Assembly (NCBI GenBank): GCA_019671005.1
Contig: CM033752.1
Coordinates: forward strand, 25,366,969 to 25,430,968
From: Hibiscus mutabilis
Taxonomy: Eukaryota; Streptophyta; Magnoliopsida; Malvales; Malvaceae
Length of the DNA: 64,000 bases
Reading direction: 5' to 3'
The position numbers and the translations under genes were made by a program. Under the pieces are notes generated by a model. That model made no database searches and was not told the DNA's origin. It saw nothing but the letters and a program-made list of their open reading frames with translations. This document shows positions 35,226 through 47,345 of this stretch, piece by piece (the first letter of the stretch is position 1; each line of letters starts with the position of its first letter).

Positions 35226-38044
35226 CACCAACCCGCGTACCGAAACCCCTGAGCAATTTTGCCTCATCTGAGCCCTTTTAGGACTTCGCGTACCGAAACC
35301 AAATACCTCGTACTAGTACACAGAGGCTTATAATGACCTTTAGGTCCAACATATGACACTTAGGCTCCCATTAAACATGCCTAAACAATCATTTATCATT
35401 ATGTTACATCATTAGCCTGCGTCGGCACTTATTCTAAGCCACCAAACATATTATCTAGCATCAAAAAATTCCACATGATATTCTATATGCATGCTACCTA
35501 GTCAAGCAACCAAGTCAAAAACCATATGTATAATCCAGCAACTAAGCTTATTACAAGTCCAAAGCAACAAAATAAACATGCTCAAACAGGGACTTAAGCA
35601 CTCAAACCCTTCCAACAATATTTAAGCCACATTGCCTTTATTACTACTTTAAAACTCAACATACTTTGCAAAACCAAGTCTTGGAACTTATTTCCTTGCT
35701 TGCTAGGTCCCCTTGTACTCAATTAATTTGCATTGATGATAAAATAGAGCATAAGCAATCATTGCTTAGTGAGGAGCACTCAAACACAAAACATCATCCA
35801 ATGCAACTTAAAACCATTTCAAAACTATCATGCCATCTTTCAAAACATGCACTTAATCTTTCCAAAACCAGCATATTAAACCATATGCAATATGTATCAT
35901 AGATTCCACAGCATAATCCCATATTCAATTCCCTCTACTTAAGCGTTCTCTTGCATAACATCCCATATACAAATCTTAAGGAGTAAAACATGTATAAATC
36001 ACATTATACAAACCAATCCATCAACATGATATGTTTAAAACATTATATTGGCTTTCAAGTGATCCATTACCATATACATCATTTCCAAAAAATCAACTTT
36101 AACATCGGATACACGGATTTCCCAAGAGATTTCCCAATCTCTTACAGCTCAATGGCATGGAGTTGTGTAACACATGCACCACCTCTACACTACCAAGGCT
36201 AATCTTCCAATTTGAAGTACACACACTCGATGCATCAACCTCTACAGCCCATGGCTGGAGTAAAAGCCATCTAAGTGTTACCTCAACAACATTGGGGTTC
36301 GCATGATCGGCGTAAGTACCTCCCGTACTACCTTTACAACCACGAGCGACTTATTATAGTGCATTTTAAATCCTATGTCCGGCAAATTATATCCGATAAC
36401 ATTTCCATAACATTTTCAATCCATCACTTGCCAATATAATCCACTTTTATAAACATACCTCACTGTTTTAATATGCATCATTCAAATTATTTCATCATGC
36501 ATTTAACCATGCATAAACCATGTTCTTAAACATTCTTTTAAACCATGCATTGCTTTTCAAATGCATATAACATCATTCCATATCAATTCCCAGCATTAAA
36601 CCATGCTTATTTCATGGATAACACGGGAGGTAAACAATCATTTAGCAAGTGCATTTATAAATTATTTGCCAACCGAAATCGAGAGAGAAAAGCCACTTTA
36701 CTTACTTTCGATTCTTAAACCAGCGTATCAAGCCTAGTCTAGACTCACATTAAACCTTTTCAAACATTTGAAAATCCATTCTTATCCGTTTCACTCACCG
36801 ACAAAGCAATGCCTCTCTTGCTGATGTCAAATCAAGCTCTCGACACCTCCTCAACACTAAGGTTCACTTCCGAATTTTTTTCTCCTGTTTCAAACACATC
36901 ACAACAGAGGATCCAATGCATCCAAACTCACATCAAACAACAAATAACATTATCCAACTATAATCCTCCACAACACCACATCCTATCAACCGAAAACATC
37001 ATCGATTCATCAAAAACCTCAACCCAGCCAACAACTATGAATCTCAACCTTCAAATAACATCAAATAAAATCTAACAACAACTCAAATCAACCTCATACC
37101 TCCAGCAAACAATAATCAACCACAACACCTCAAAATCTCTTAACTATCAATCTAACAAATTAGAGATTCTCTAGATTTTGGGATTCTATCATTAAAACTC
37201 ACTTCATTAACATATTGAACACCAAAATCAAGTTGTAAATCAATCCGTAACTCATCGAAAATAGATCAACTACGAACTTCCTCAATTCCTATCATAAATC
37301 ACTAATTAAACCATAAATCTGAGTTTGATTAATTAAAACCCAATGAAAATCATATAAAATAGATCAAGAACTTAGGAATTTCAATAAAGAACCTTTCATT
37401 AGAGGAGAAGAATGAATCCTTACCTCCAATGGTGATTTCTCCCCCTAATTGCTTGATAAAACATGAAAATCAAGATAAAAGTAATAAGTATTTGATATAA
37501 ATGCTTTAGGAATCAATTAGAAATCAAAAACTCTCTGAAATTCTGATTTTTACCTGAAGAAATTGAAGTTGGAAATGTGTTTGGCTGAGATAATTTGAGA
37601 GAAAGAAGTTACAAAGTTTGTTACGTGAATTTTGATTAAGCTTAATTGAGATTAATTAATTCTCTCCACTGTTTATAGCTCCTAAAAACCCATTTAAAAT
37701 AGTTAATTGAAGGGAGAAATCTGATGAAAACCTTTAGGATAATTAGCTCCTTAAAGATTCAAAGTTTTGATCAATTTACAAAATAATCACTAAAAACAGT
37801 TTTTCAAACTTTGCATTTTGGTCACTAAATCAAAATGTCATATTTTTTAATTTCATTTTCCAAAATTGTTTTCACCAGAATCATTTATATATTTAATAAT
37901 GATTTTAGACTATTTTCCATATTTTTATCTCATAAAAATATTTAACTCAATTTAAATCCCGAATCTGACTCAAATCTCTAATCCCGGTCCACCAGACCGA
38001 CCGAACCACCCCAAAACTCCTAGACCTAAAACCGGGGTGTTACA
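35226..38044 (-). repeat. Element A 5' LTR, part 2
   Basis: It resumes the LTR that stops at 22922 (compare about 2532 onward in the 3' LTR) and ends CGGGGTGTTACA. A TATA-like box at about 37672-37677 corresponds to that at 5031-5037. Reported ORFs here are LTR readings. Confidence 0.92.
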
Positions 38045-38049
38045 ATTCA
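38045..38049. repeat. Target-site duplication of Element A, right copy (ATTCA)
   Basis: It matches 1951-1955 and defines the right end of Element A. Confidence 0.9.
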
Positions 38050-39021
38050 ATACTTATTAAGGAATTAAGCTCATAAGCTTACCATCATGCCTTTTCACCA
38101 TAGGCTCTATGTGAGTTTGACATCATTTTAATGGAAGGATTAATCTGAAAATAATCAATGTAGATGGGATATCACCTAGCTACTCCCATGACACAACTAC
38201 ACTCATCGATAGCTCTGAAGCTATTAGGGCTCTCAGATTACGATTCCTTTGTTAGGGGTCTTGGAAGGAGATGGTGAATCCTCACCACCAATGGATTGAG
38301 CTATACGAAAAGACATGGGAATCCATTACAATCGACTTCTATGAAATCAATGAGTATAAACAATATTGATAGCTATTTCTAATCATAAATACATGATCAA
38401 ACCAAGATTGGAATCTATAGAAATTAGCTAGGGTTCCACTTAAACTCAATACTATGATTTCTCCATGGAATTATTATGGGTATCAATAAGTATTCAATGG
38501 GTTTACCTTATTTAATCGATGGAAACAGTAGGAGATTGATAAAAACAAAGAAAATCCAAGCTTAGTTAGGGCTCCAATGGAGGTGCTTGCTTGGCTTCTT
38601 AATGAAGAAGATGAAAGAGGATAAAGATAAGTTGAGGTTTCCCCTTCGGTTAGGAATTGGAAAAGATGATGACTTTTTGTCATCTTTTCTCTTTTAATTA
38701 AATTTGTCTTATGACTAAGCCAAGCAAACAGGTGACTCACCGTCTATGATGGTCTAATTATGGCATTAACCATTGCATTCTATGCCTCTTCCACTTTTAA
38801 TCCCTAGCTTTACTTTCTTACACTTTGGTCACTATACTATGTTCCTTAAACTCCAATATTTACAATATAGTCCAATTTTATTGACAATGTCCCATTAACC
38901 ATCAATACGTATAAAATTAGACCATATGGTCAAAAGTCAATGGTCACTAAGACTTGCCGGAGTTTAAATTTTTGACCACCGAAATTCGGTTTTTAACTAG
39001 GCTGGTTTTTTGGGTGTTACA
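38050..39021 (-). repeat. LTR-like sequence split by Element A (right part)
   Basis: It ends GGGTGTTACA at 39021, an LTR terminus in the same orientation as A and B. It shares general features with chromovirus LTR ends ('ttacactttggtcactat' near 38818). The ORF at 38483-38740 on the minus strand has no domain and reads through this LTR. Confidence 0.55.
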
Positions 39022-39314
39022 CTTAGACCAAAATGGGAAAGAAAGAGGGGATAAGAAAAGAGACAAGAGTGACGTCACTCATTTCTTCTTTTTGCAGCCC
39101 ATAAATGAAATTTTCAGCCATTCCCTTTCAAAACGAAGCATTTTACTCAAATGCCCTTCATCATCTCCCTTCAACCCAAGCTCACAAGCCCAATCATATA
39201 GAGGAACCCACTAAGGCTTGCATGAGCACCCAAAGGACAAACTTACGACCCAAAAGGCCAAGCCCACATCTCGGGTTAAACCGACCCACAGATTTCGAAA
39301 TCTAGGTTGTTACA
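39022..39314 (-). repeat. LTR-end fragment 1
   Basis: It ends AGGTTGTTACA at 39314, the third TTACA terminus in series. It is pyrimidine- and purine-rich by turns and has no coding signal. ORFs at 38954-39214 and 39105-39305 overlap it and carry no domain. Confidence 0.45.
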
Positions 39315-39609
39315 CCTATATTATTTCTTTTTCTCTCTTAAATTAATTTATCTAATTTTCTCCCATTTTCACGTAAACTTTCAGCCCATTTAGTGCCTTA
39401 AAAATAACAATGGTTAAACTACACCTAAAGTCATTTTACTTTTCAAAAATTCACTTGTTCCCCTAAAGTTTCACCCATTTTCAAAATGGTCACTAAATCC
39501 ACAAATTCAAGCTTTACAATTCCAATTTCTTCCAATTGTCTCTTAAATTGAATTATCCAAAACCCGATTACCCAACCCAAATTATTAATCCAAAAATCGG
39601 GTCATTACA
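39315..39609 (-). repeat. LTR-end fragment 2
   Basis: It ends ATCGGGTCATTACA at 39609 and contains 'aaaatggtcactaaatcc', like the tails of the Element A and B LTRs. Probably an older, related LTR end. Confidence 0.45.
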
Positions 39610-40976
39610 TTATGACTAGTGCTATATATTTGTTTTAAAAAGTAAAATAGTATTCTAGTAAAAAAACAATTGAAAAAGTACAATGCGTTTATCAAGCTTG
39701 CAAACCTAATTCATCAAACAGATTAGTATTAAATACGAAGGTGATGAAATCAATTTATGTTTAGATCTATCAAGTGGTTCAAAATTTATTTTATTTGACT
39801 TTATTGGTAAGATAAGTTTTTGGTTTTTTATTGAAAAAATTATTAAGTTCTTTGAGACCTTTTGGACTTTATTTAGCGGTTTCGTTGGGTAAATAATTCA
39901 ACTTGAAACTAATATTGAGAATATAGGGAATGTTGGGGGAATTTTAAGAATCTATGGCATTTTCTACAGTGCCGGTTGAGAACGCCTCTTGCAGGAAGCG
40001 TACTTCATTTTTCAAATATTTTTTAGACCAAAAAGCCCCTTGCAGGAGGCGTTTTCTATTTTTTTTAATATTTTTTAAAATTTCTGATACTATAAAAAAT
40101 GTCATAAATTTTTAAAATTTTCTCAACATACCCTATTTTCCCAAATTTTTTTCTAAACACCAATATTAACCAAATTTCCCGTTATTTAGCCATTAAAGTG
40201 TGAAATTTAATTAAATAGGTACTTTCACGGAAGTTGATTGTTAAATCATCTGAAGTGGTGACACGTAAAAACATCAACAACTTTTGTTGGCAAGACAGTC
40301 AACATTGGAAAATTTTTTGCATGACTAATTTGTCTTATATGTCATATAAACAAGTAGGCAAAATTTTACAAATATACCCCTAAAAATAATTTATTAAATA
40401 TATAATCCCTTTTAAGACTATTTAGATAAATACCTCTTTTTAATCAATGTAGGATAAACTTGTGTCCTATGTAAACTGAGTTACGAACTCACACCTTGTC
40501 AGATGCGAATTCCTTTCGACATGTATGCACTTTTCAGATTTCCATATTATTAAAAGTTAAAATCAAACTCGTGCTCTATCAAACGTTCCATGAGAATTTG
40601 AAACGACAAATTGAATAAGGCATAATTTATTGTCATAAATATTTTTTAGTTAATGCACGTTTGGTGAAATGCGAGTTTTGATAAACCATAAGAATTAAGC
40701 ATGTTTTAAGGTGTTTATATGAGTTTATAAGGATGTTTGAGGAGATTTTAGAGAAAAAATTGTGTTTTTTAAGTTTGTATGGTAGTAGTGAAATTATCTT
40801 TCAAATGATATAGATATTGTCACATATTACATTGTAGTCACCTATTTTATTTGGCCTTCCTTGTATATTATATATATATAACTAAAACTAAATCTTTTAT
40901 AAATAAATAGTCCATATCTTTAAATACAAACAATCTAAACATTAACCCCGAAAGAACCATTTTACATTACCCAAAC
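39610..40976. other. Anonymous AT-rich DNA
   Basis: No gene or RNA is recognised. It contains two similar near-palindromes: CGCCTCTTGCAGGAAGCG (39983-40000) and GCCCCTTGCAGGAGGCG (40035-40051). Confidence 0.6.
40969..40976. repeat. 8-bp target-site duplication, left (ACCCAAAC)
   Basis: It precedes the element at 40977 and is repeated at 41625-41632. Confidence 0.93.
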
Positions 40977-41624
40977 TAGGGGTGTTCATATTCGGGTACC
41001 CGAAATTTTCGGGTACCAAAAAGTCGGCCTATGACCTGGCCCATGAGAATCGGGTACCCGTTCACTTTTTATTTATTTTTTAAATTTATTTTTTAAAAAA
41101 TACATATAAAGCACATAAAATTTCATGATATTTATTTCAAACACAAAAATTATTGATTTGAGGTTAGTTTTAAGGGAGAAATATTTGGATATATATATGT
41201 ATATGTATTAAAGTTTATCTACAAAAGAATGTATTAAAAATATTAATCTAGATCAAGATTTTTCTTTCGAATCTCATATTGACAAATTAATATAAATATT
41301 TTTGAAAATTTTAAAACTTAAAAGTACATAATACAAGAATAAAAAGAAGTTAGAGATTTAAAATTAGTTTTAGGGAAAATAGTAAGAAACATAAAATAAA
41401 AATAGAATTTAAAATTTAAAATATATAACTATTAAAATTACCGGGTCGGGTACCCGGTACCCAAAAAATTTGGCCCTGACCCAGCCCGACTACCTAGGAA
41501 AAATTACGGGTCGGGTATCCGGCCCAAAAAATTTGAGCATTTTCATTTAAATACCCGATAATTTTTAATCGGGTAGGTGGGTTGATGGGTCGTAGTTCTG
41601 GCCGGGTATTTTTGAACACCCCTA
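40977..41624. mobile_element. Non-autonomous hAT-like element (648 bp)
   Basis: The terminal inverted repeats are TAGGGGTGTTCA at the left and its exact complement TGAACACCCCTA at the right. The 8-bp duplication is ACCCAAAC. GGGTACCCG-rich ends flank an AT-rich core. No coding capacity is seen. Both hAT-like elements in the window share size, GC-rich subterminal regions and TAGGG termini, but differ in sequence. Confidence 0.92.
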
Positions 41625-41632
41625 ACCCAAAC

Positions 41633-42539
41633 TAAACTACCTAGCAACTCATTTACTCAAATTACAAAACCCAAATGTCTACAACCCACTAAATCAGGCC
41701 CAAATAGGCTAATACCTAAACACATGTCAGCTAAACCCTAACCTTATTACTCACCATGCACCGCCAATACCCTTGGTTTTAGACTCTTCAACTCTTGTGA
41801 CTCTTCGGTTTCCAACTGGGTTGCCAACTCAGTATTCTCGTGGCCTTCGTTCTACTACTGTCAGCCGTACCCACCAGCCAACAACAGTCATGTCAATGCC
41901 ACATCGACTCTTGGAGACTAATCACCCTATCGTGTCAGCAATCTCGACTGAATCTTCACGAGCAGCAGGGGACCACTGTCCCTCTCCAGCTTGCCTTCGT
42001 CACATGTAAAGCGACGAAATTAGAGAATGTTAGTAAAAGGACAATGCAAGAAAACAAAAAACACAAAGACAATAGGGAATTTTGATGTATTTTTTATTTT
42101 AATCAAGTGTAACAAGAATTGGCTATAAAGCGAGAGACATTATTCATTGGAAAAGGTTCACAGATTTTATAGCAATACAAAGTAGATAAACTTCCAAGGT
42201 ATTCTAGCTATTTTTATTTTCATTTTTAAAAGATAAAAGGGAGAAAGGGGTTAGGGTTTTATTTTACCTGAGGTCTTTCGTGTTTTTGCCGTTTTCGGCT
42301 TGAAAGCTCTATCACCGATGAACGATGGCCTCCAATGTGTAGCTCCTTAGCTTTATTTGTGTCATTTGGGGTTTAGATTAGTGAGGGAAATCAAAAGGCA
42401 AATAAAGAGGGTTTCCTAGTTCTTAAAAATGTAGGGTTCTAATTTTTTTTTCTCATATTCATGTTGTTGGGGTTGTTTTTTTAGAGAAATAAAAGTTGGG
42501 ATTTGAGATGGGTTTGAAAAAAGGAGAAATGGGAAAGCT
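41633..42539. other. Unassigned sequence
   Basis: Several short ORFs on both strands (41773-42009, 41840-42085, 42416-42646) show no domain. On the minus strand a CTCAG|GTAAAATAAAACCC junction near 42270 could be an exon-intron border of a lost gene, but nothing else supports one. The left limit of the Athila-like remnant that follows lies in or near this stretch. Confidence 0.4.
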
Positions 42540-43238
42540 ATACTCAACTTGATTGCTAAAATAAAGGCACAATTGATAGACCTGCAACAATCATACAACT
42601 CTCTAATCACTAAGGTTAATAGTGTGAGTGATACGCTGAAGGACATACTTCAGACGGTGTCAAAAAAAGCATCAAAATTCCCTAAATTTTCCAAAAAAAT
42701 AAATTAAGATAGCGCTTCTAAAGAGGCTACCGATGAGCACACTAAAATTGGCACACATAAAGTTTATGTTGCTACTGAGGGCGGTGAAACTTCTCGAGCC
42801 ATCTTTGTGGAAGAAGAAGAAGCTGAAGGATCAACTGAGGAGCTTCCTTAATATTTTGAAGAAAAAAGGGATGAAACTTTGGTAACAAACTAAGCCCTTC
42901 TTGAGGAACTAATTGTTGTACTAACAATGACTTCTTTGAATCCTCTGACCCTAGTACTAATGCCATTGAAAATACTTTATGTCCACCTAGATGTTGTTAA
43001 GGATGAAACTCTTCAACTTGTAAGAAGAAGAAAAACACGACTTGCCTCTACTCTGACAAATGAAACACAGTTTCTCCAGCCCAAAGACAATGCATCAACA
43101 ACATAAGGTGATGATTCTGATTCCCCTGAATTAGCCAAAAGGAAACGCAAGGCTGAGAAGCTGGAGTGCCGCGAGTGGGAGCGGCTCAAGAGGGAGAGAA
43201 GGAAGAAGAGAGAAGAAAGAGCAAAACAAAAACAATAA
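42540..43238 (+). pseudogene. Athila-like 3' ORF remnant with coiled coil and basic tail
   Basis: The reading contains a heptad-like segment (LIAKIKAQLIDLQQSY, then VNSVSDTLKDILQTV), a KKASKFPKFSKK basic stretch, an acidic VEEEEAEGSTEELP stretch and, before the final TAA (43236-43238), a highly basic KRKRKAEKLE...RERRKKREERAKQKQ tail that resembles a nuclear-localisation signal. Stops at about 42707, 42851, 42893 and 43105 break it. Position before a typical Athila polypurine tract and LTR suggests the element's last ORF. Confidence in the family is moderate. Confidence 0.6.
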
Positions 43239-44220
43239 ACTAACTCCACTTCCTTTATTTATTTTTTTTAATTTAGCATGTTTAGTTGTTTGTTGTGTAT
43301 CAGGGACGTTACATCAAACTAGGTTTGAGGGTGCATATCCCTTGGGATATAATAGCTTAGTCCTTAGGATATATTAACTTAGTAATGAATCAATTTGTTT
43401 ATATCAAAAGTTGAAATGTATGTCATATATATATGTTTCGGCAATTAAAACATTTTTTTTGAAGAATAGTCTCTTGAGAACCCTTATTCTTAGTAAATAC
43501 ATGTTGGGTGTTGGTACATTAAAAATTATATTAATTTGAATTGTGCGACTTGACTATATGTAGACAAAAGTTCATCAGAGTTTATAAACATGTTAAAAAG
43601 AACAGTAAAAATAAGTTAACTCTATATGTCGACTTTGAGACTTACGTCCCCTTGTCAAGACGGGCTCATTATGTGGGGTGTATGAGTAAAATAGGTGGTA
43701 ATATCAAAGCTTGCTCGAAAATAAAAAGGTGGTAATATCAAATCAATCACGAGCAAAGAAGGGACACTCCTCTGTTTCGACATGAGTGTATAAATATCGA
43801 CAATGTTAAAAAGAAAAGAAAAGAAAAAAGAAAACTATATACTTTGTCGATCTGTTCAGAACATGGCAAAGCAAATGTTTACATGAGAATATCTCTTCTC
43901 TCAAATACCTGAGTAAATTGACTTGAGAACTATGTTAAAATGCAAAGCATGCAAGGAATAATTATAGAGTCTTTGTTGCTTATAAAAGTTAGCATGTCGA
44001 GACATTGCACACAATGCACTTTATACTACTTCTTATGAACTGATTCTATGGTCTATTTGAGTTGCACAGTTTTTTCTAATCTTAGCTGATTTAGACTTGT
44101 CTAGCTTGTTAAAAATTTAGGGTAGATATTATGTATAGAGACTTGAATAATTATGCTTAAAATGTTTTTATGTCGTGCTACATGTCGGTACAGATATTTC
44201 GTTGATACATTAAAATTTTG
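43239..44220 (+). other. 3' noncoding region of Athila-like remnant
   Basis: No coding signal. The ORF at 43541-43735 has no domain. This region corresponds to the long 3' noncoding part of such elements. Confidence 0.5.
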
Positions 44221-44254
44221 CTTGAGGACAAGCAGAAGCTTAGGCTTAGGGGTG
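44221..44254 (+). promoter_or_regulatory. Polypurine tract of Athila-like remnant
   Basis: TTGAGGACAAGCAGAAGC, then TTAGGCTTAGGGGTG, directly precedes the LTR. It is similar to Element C's tract at 17121-17150. Confidence 0.8.
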
Positions 44255-45750
44255 TGATAACTCTCAGATATTCATTTATCTATGTACCTTTTTACCTAAG
44301 GACTTTTCTTTGTTCATTTATGTTTATATCCTTTACTTACGATTTCATGCATTTTGTCTTGTTTTAGGATTTCTACCTTAGGATGTCAGTACTTTGTATA
44401 TATGTGTAGATCTAAAGCTGCATAACCCCTTTCGTTGTTAAGATGTGGATGAGCCCAAGAGCCTAGAAAAGATAAAATGAGTTGTCTTGATATTTTTGGT
44501 CAAAGGATAGTTGCACGAGAGAGTATAAGACCACACGAAACCACTAATACAACCTGATATTTATGCGCGCTTCATTCTAGCTATACAAGAGCCACGCGAT
44601 GCTTCGAGGTGTCAGGACCATTGTGCGCCAAAGGCCACAGACTGTCCATACATCAAGACAAATCGCCAAGCCGAGCCACTTGACAATTCCTAAAGCCGCA
44701 GAATGACAGCTACATCAAGGCAAACACCTTTGTCAAGACATGACCACAAAGAGTATCAACAAGTGTTGCAATATTATAGGTTGTCATTTCTCACTCCTCC
44801 ACTTATATAAAGAGAAACCCTTTTACAAGAAATGATGTCTATTTGGAGAGAGTTTTAAGAGCTAACTTTTTAGGGAAAATCCTTCTTCTTCCCAAGAAAA
44901 TGGTAACGCCCATAGAAGCTTAAGGAGCTTGGAGGTTTTGGTGCAGAAGGAGCAACATGATGTCGAAAGGCTACATGGATCGACAATTGCAGCAATGGTC
45001 AGCATAAGGCTCAAGCGTCTGAGAAGTGTATAGTTCAAGAGCCCAAGAGGGCCTTATTTCTTGCTACTAATCTTGCGTGATTTTAGAAATATGTTATTTT
45101 CTAAACTTATTTCATATCTTATGTATGTTTTGTAGAACTTAATGCTTTATTTAATTCAGTTACTCCTTGCTTATGTTCTTTATTATTGGCTTGTGTTTAA
45201 CTCAAACCACTATAGAAATATAGGATTGCATTTGATATGCCTTAATCAGATACACATGATTTAATCACCATGAGTAACGAAAGTGACCGTCTTGCTAAGT
45301 CAAGTGACGTTTGGGGCATAGCTAGGAATAATTGTATTGACACTTGAATGGATGGATGTACCGACAAACTATGTCAAGTGACACGTTGGGGCTAGTCCGG
45401 GTATATCTATTTGTGGCCTTAAAAGAGCATCGCACATCAACTATGTTGGTACCAGAACAATGCTAACATGAGTACAGCTGTAACTATATAGATAATTTCA
45501 TCTTTTAGATCACAATTGTTGGTTGCTTCTGAATGTATCGAGATCCCATATTTTAGTTATTTCAGCATCTCTTTAGTTTCTCACTTACATTCCTAAACCT
45601 TATTGAACTTATTAAACTGCTATAGCCAATAACATTTGATAAAGGTTGCGTATCCCTTGTGGGATTCAACAACTTGAAACACATCCCCTTCGTGTGTATC
45701 CACTTTGTTACTTGTGTCGACAATGAATATAGGCACTATTTTAAGTGTCA
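44255..45750 (+). repeat. 3' LTR of Athila-like remnant (about 1.5 kb)
   Basis: It starts TGATAACTCTC. The end is placed at AAGTGTCA (45750), though CTGACA at 45761 is possible. A TATA box (TATATAAA, 44804-44811) is present. No 5' partner is found upstream, so the element is 5'-truncated. Confidence 0.75.
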
Positions 45751-46090
45751 GAACACTGACAGTCAGACACCACTCATGTATTAACTTTTAATTTTTTTAG
45801 TATTCTATCTCTTCTTTATTTCAATTAATAATATTCTATTAAAATTTGTGTTTTCTTCTTCCGTTATTTTCCCTCAATTTTTAGTTCTTTAATTTTTCAT
45901 CCTTTTTACATTTGTGGCTTTTTTCTTTTATTATTTTATTTTTGGTGCATATTTTCAAATTTTGACATCCATATTACCATGTAGTGCGGTTGACTAGATA
46001 CATCTTCTTCCCACGTGATTAAAATAAATGTTATTTTCGTAAATAATTTTTTATGTTATTTTATTAAATAATTTGAAAAATAACATTTTT
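45751..46090. other. Unassigned AT-rich spacer
   Basis: Nothing recognisable. Pyrimidine-rich, and may include the 3' UTR of the minus-strand LINE. Confidence 0.5.
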
Positions 46091-46852
46091 TATCATATAG
46101 AGTGATAAATAAACCCAAGAAGAGTTAAAAAGGGTCCTCAGGCCCTGAGGAACACAGAGAGGGCAATCAATCGGACAAGCATTTGTCCTAAAGGCTTTAG
46201 CCACCCAATCAGTAGCTCTATTACAAGACCAAGGAACAAAATCAAGACCGTAAAATAAGAAACTGGAACAAAGATCCAGGATACCCTCTTCGATAGCGGC
46301 AGAGTCCCACGCATGCTAGGAAAATACCCATCCGAAGTGCAAAAGCTTCAGCTACAGAAATAGACGGAGCAAGGAAAGAATTAGACACTCCATCGACGAT
46401 GGCACCAGACCAGTCGCGTGCAATGGTAGTGCCCGTAGCACTGACTAACACCTTATCAAAGGTTGCATCGTATTTAATTTTAATAACTCCAAAATTCGGA
46501 GGAACCCACTAGGAATCGGTAACATTATCGGTCTATTTTGCCACCTTGTCTCTATGGTTGTCTTCGGCAAATTCTACAAAGGCTGACTCGACACAAAGCC
46601 AAACTTCGATAGGAGAATCGAGAAAACCTAAAAAAATAAGGTGGTTCCTTGATTTCCAAAGAGCCGAACACAAGAAAGCAATCAACTAACAACCCTCCTC
46701 AAAATCCCTTTATCCTTCAAAAGCATAATTTTATCCCACCACTTTTGAAAACCCAAAAAGCCAATTTTATTTGGTGAGTAACTAAACTCGGAAGCTCTCC
46801 ATGTAGCTTGCACAAAGGGGCAGAAAAAAATTAAGTGCTCAATACTTTTATC
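46091..46852 (-). pseudogene. LINE (L1-type) 3' end: RNase H and zf-RVT
   Basis: On the minus strand 46882-46682 reads KSIEHLIFFCPFVQATW, the second half of the zinc-ribbon (zf-RVT) of plant L1 ORF2. Then 46451-46242 reads an RNase H-like domain with SVAEAFALRMGIFLACVG, and VAKAFRTNACP follows near 46190. Frameshifts and stops are present. The first half of the zinc-ribbon lies beyond the copia insertion at 52801-52850. Confidence 0.85.
46848..46852. repeat. Target-site duplication of copia element, left (TTATC)
   Basis: TTATC precedes the left LTR, and TCATC (52801-52805) follows the right LTR: four of five bases match. The LINE zinc-ribbon reading is continuous when the element is removed, which supports the boundaries. 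Confidence 0.75.
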
Positions 46853-47330
46853 TGTTGGATTAAAATCCGTAATAGTGGGCACATATGTATAATGTATATT
46901 GCTATTTTAAAGTATGACACAAAATTAAGTGACCAATTATGTTAGGCGTGTCATGGGTATTAAAATGTCATGGAAATAAAAGTGTAGATACCATAAGATG
47001 TATTTATAATTCGATGAGGGGCAGAGTTATAAATACTTAATAGTTGATTATTAAATCAACTATATAAAGAAGTAGTGGTCCCCAAGAAATAGGGTCAACT
47101 TGTTTTTCTCTCCTTCCCCGTCAGAGAGTTTTACGTCAAGAGAAAACCTATCTTCTTGGAAGATCAATACCAAAGGTTTGGATTTCAACATCAAGATTCA
47201 AGGTTTTCAGTCTATCGATTAATTCAGGTACGCTTCCGCAATTCAGTTCATTCAGTTTATTGTTCTTGATGATTTGACATGATAGATCCTGGGTTTAGAT
47301 TTTATATTTAGTTATGGTTTAATTCTAACA
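46853..47330 (+). repeat. Copia 5' LTR (478 bp)
   Basis: TGTTGGATT to TTCTAACA, with TATA box TATATAAA (47061-47068). It is almost identical to 52328-52800. Confidence 0.95.
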
Positions 47331-47345
47331 AGTGGCATCAGCGCC
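47331..47345 (+). promoter_or_regulatory. Copia primer-binding site
   Basis: AGTGGCATCAGCGCC follows the LTR. It is two changes from TGGTATCAGAGC, complementary to initiator tRNA-Met. Confidence 0.85.

Larger units (their letters stand above)
1956..38044 (-). mobile_element. Element A: Del/Tekay-type Ty3/gypsy chromovirus, host of nested insertions
   Basis: On the minus strand the order is 5' LTR (22355-22922 plus 35226-38044), primer-binding site, gag, protease, reverse transcriptase, RNase H, integrase, chromodomain remnant, polypurine tract and 3' LTR (1956-5396). The ends are TG...CA type and the flanks carry ATTCA twice. Long LTRs of about 3.4 kb, an initiator tRNA-Met primer site and a C-terminal VEEAT chromodomain motif place it with Del/Tekay. 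Elements C and B interrupt it. Hand comparison of the first 93 LTR bases shows about nine mismatches, so it is fairly old. Confidence 0.9.

Noticed and set aside
38483..38740. Minus-strand 85-residue ORF as a small gene
   Set aside because: It lies wholly within LTR-like sequence ending TGTTACA and has no domain.
41773..42085. Overlapping ORFs near a hAT-like element, possible host gene
   Set aside because: No domain and no consistent frame. The possible splice-like border on the other strand near 42270 is isolated.
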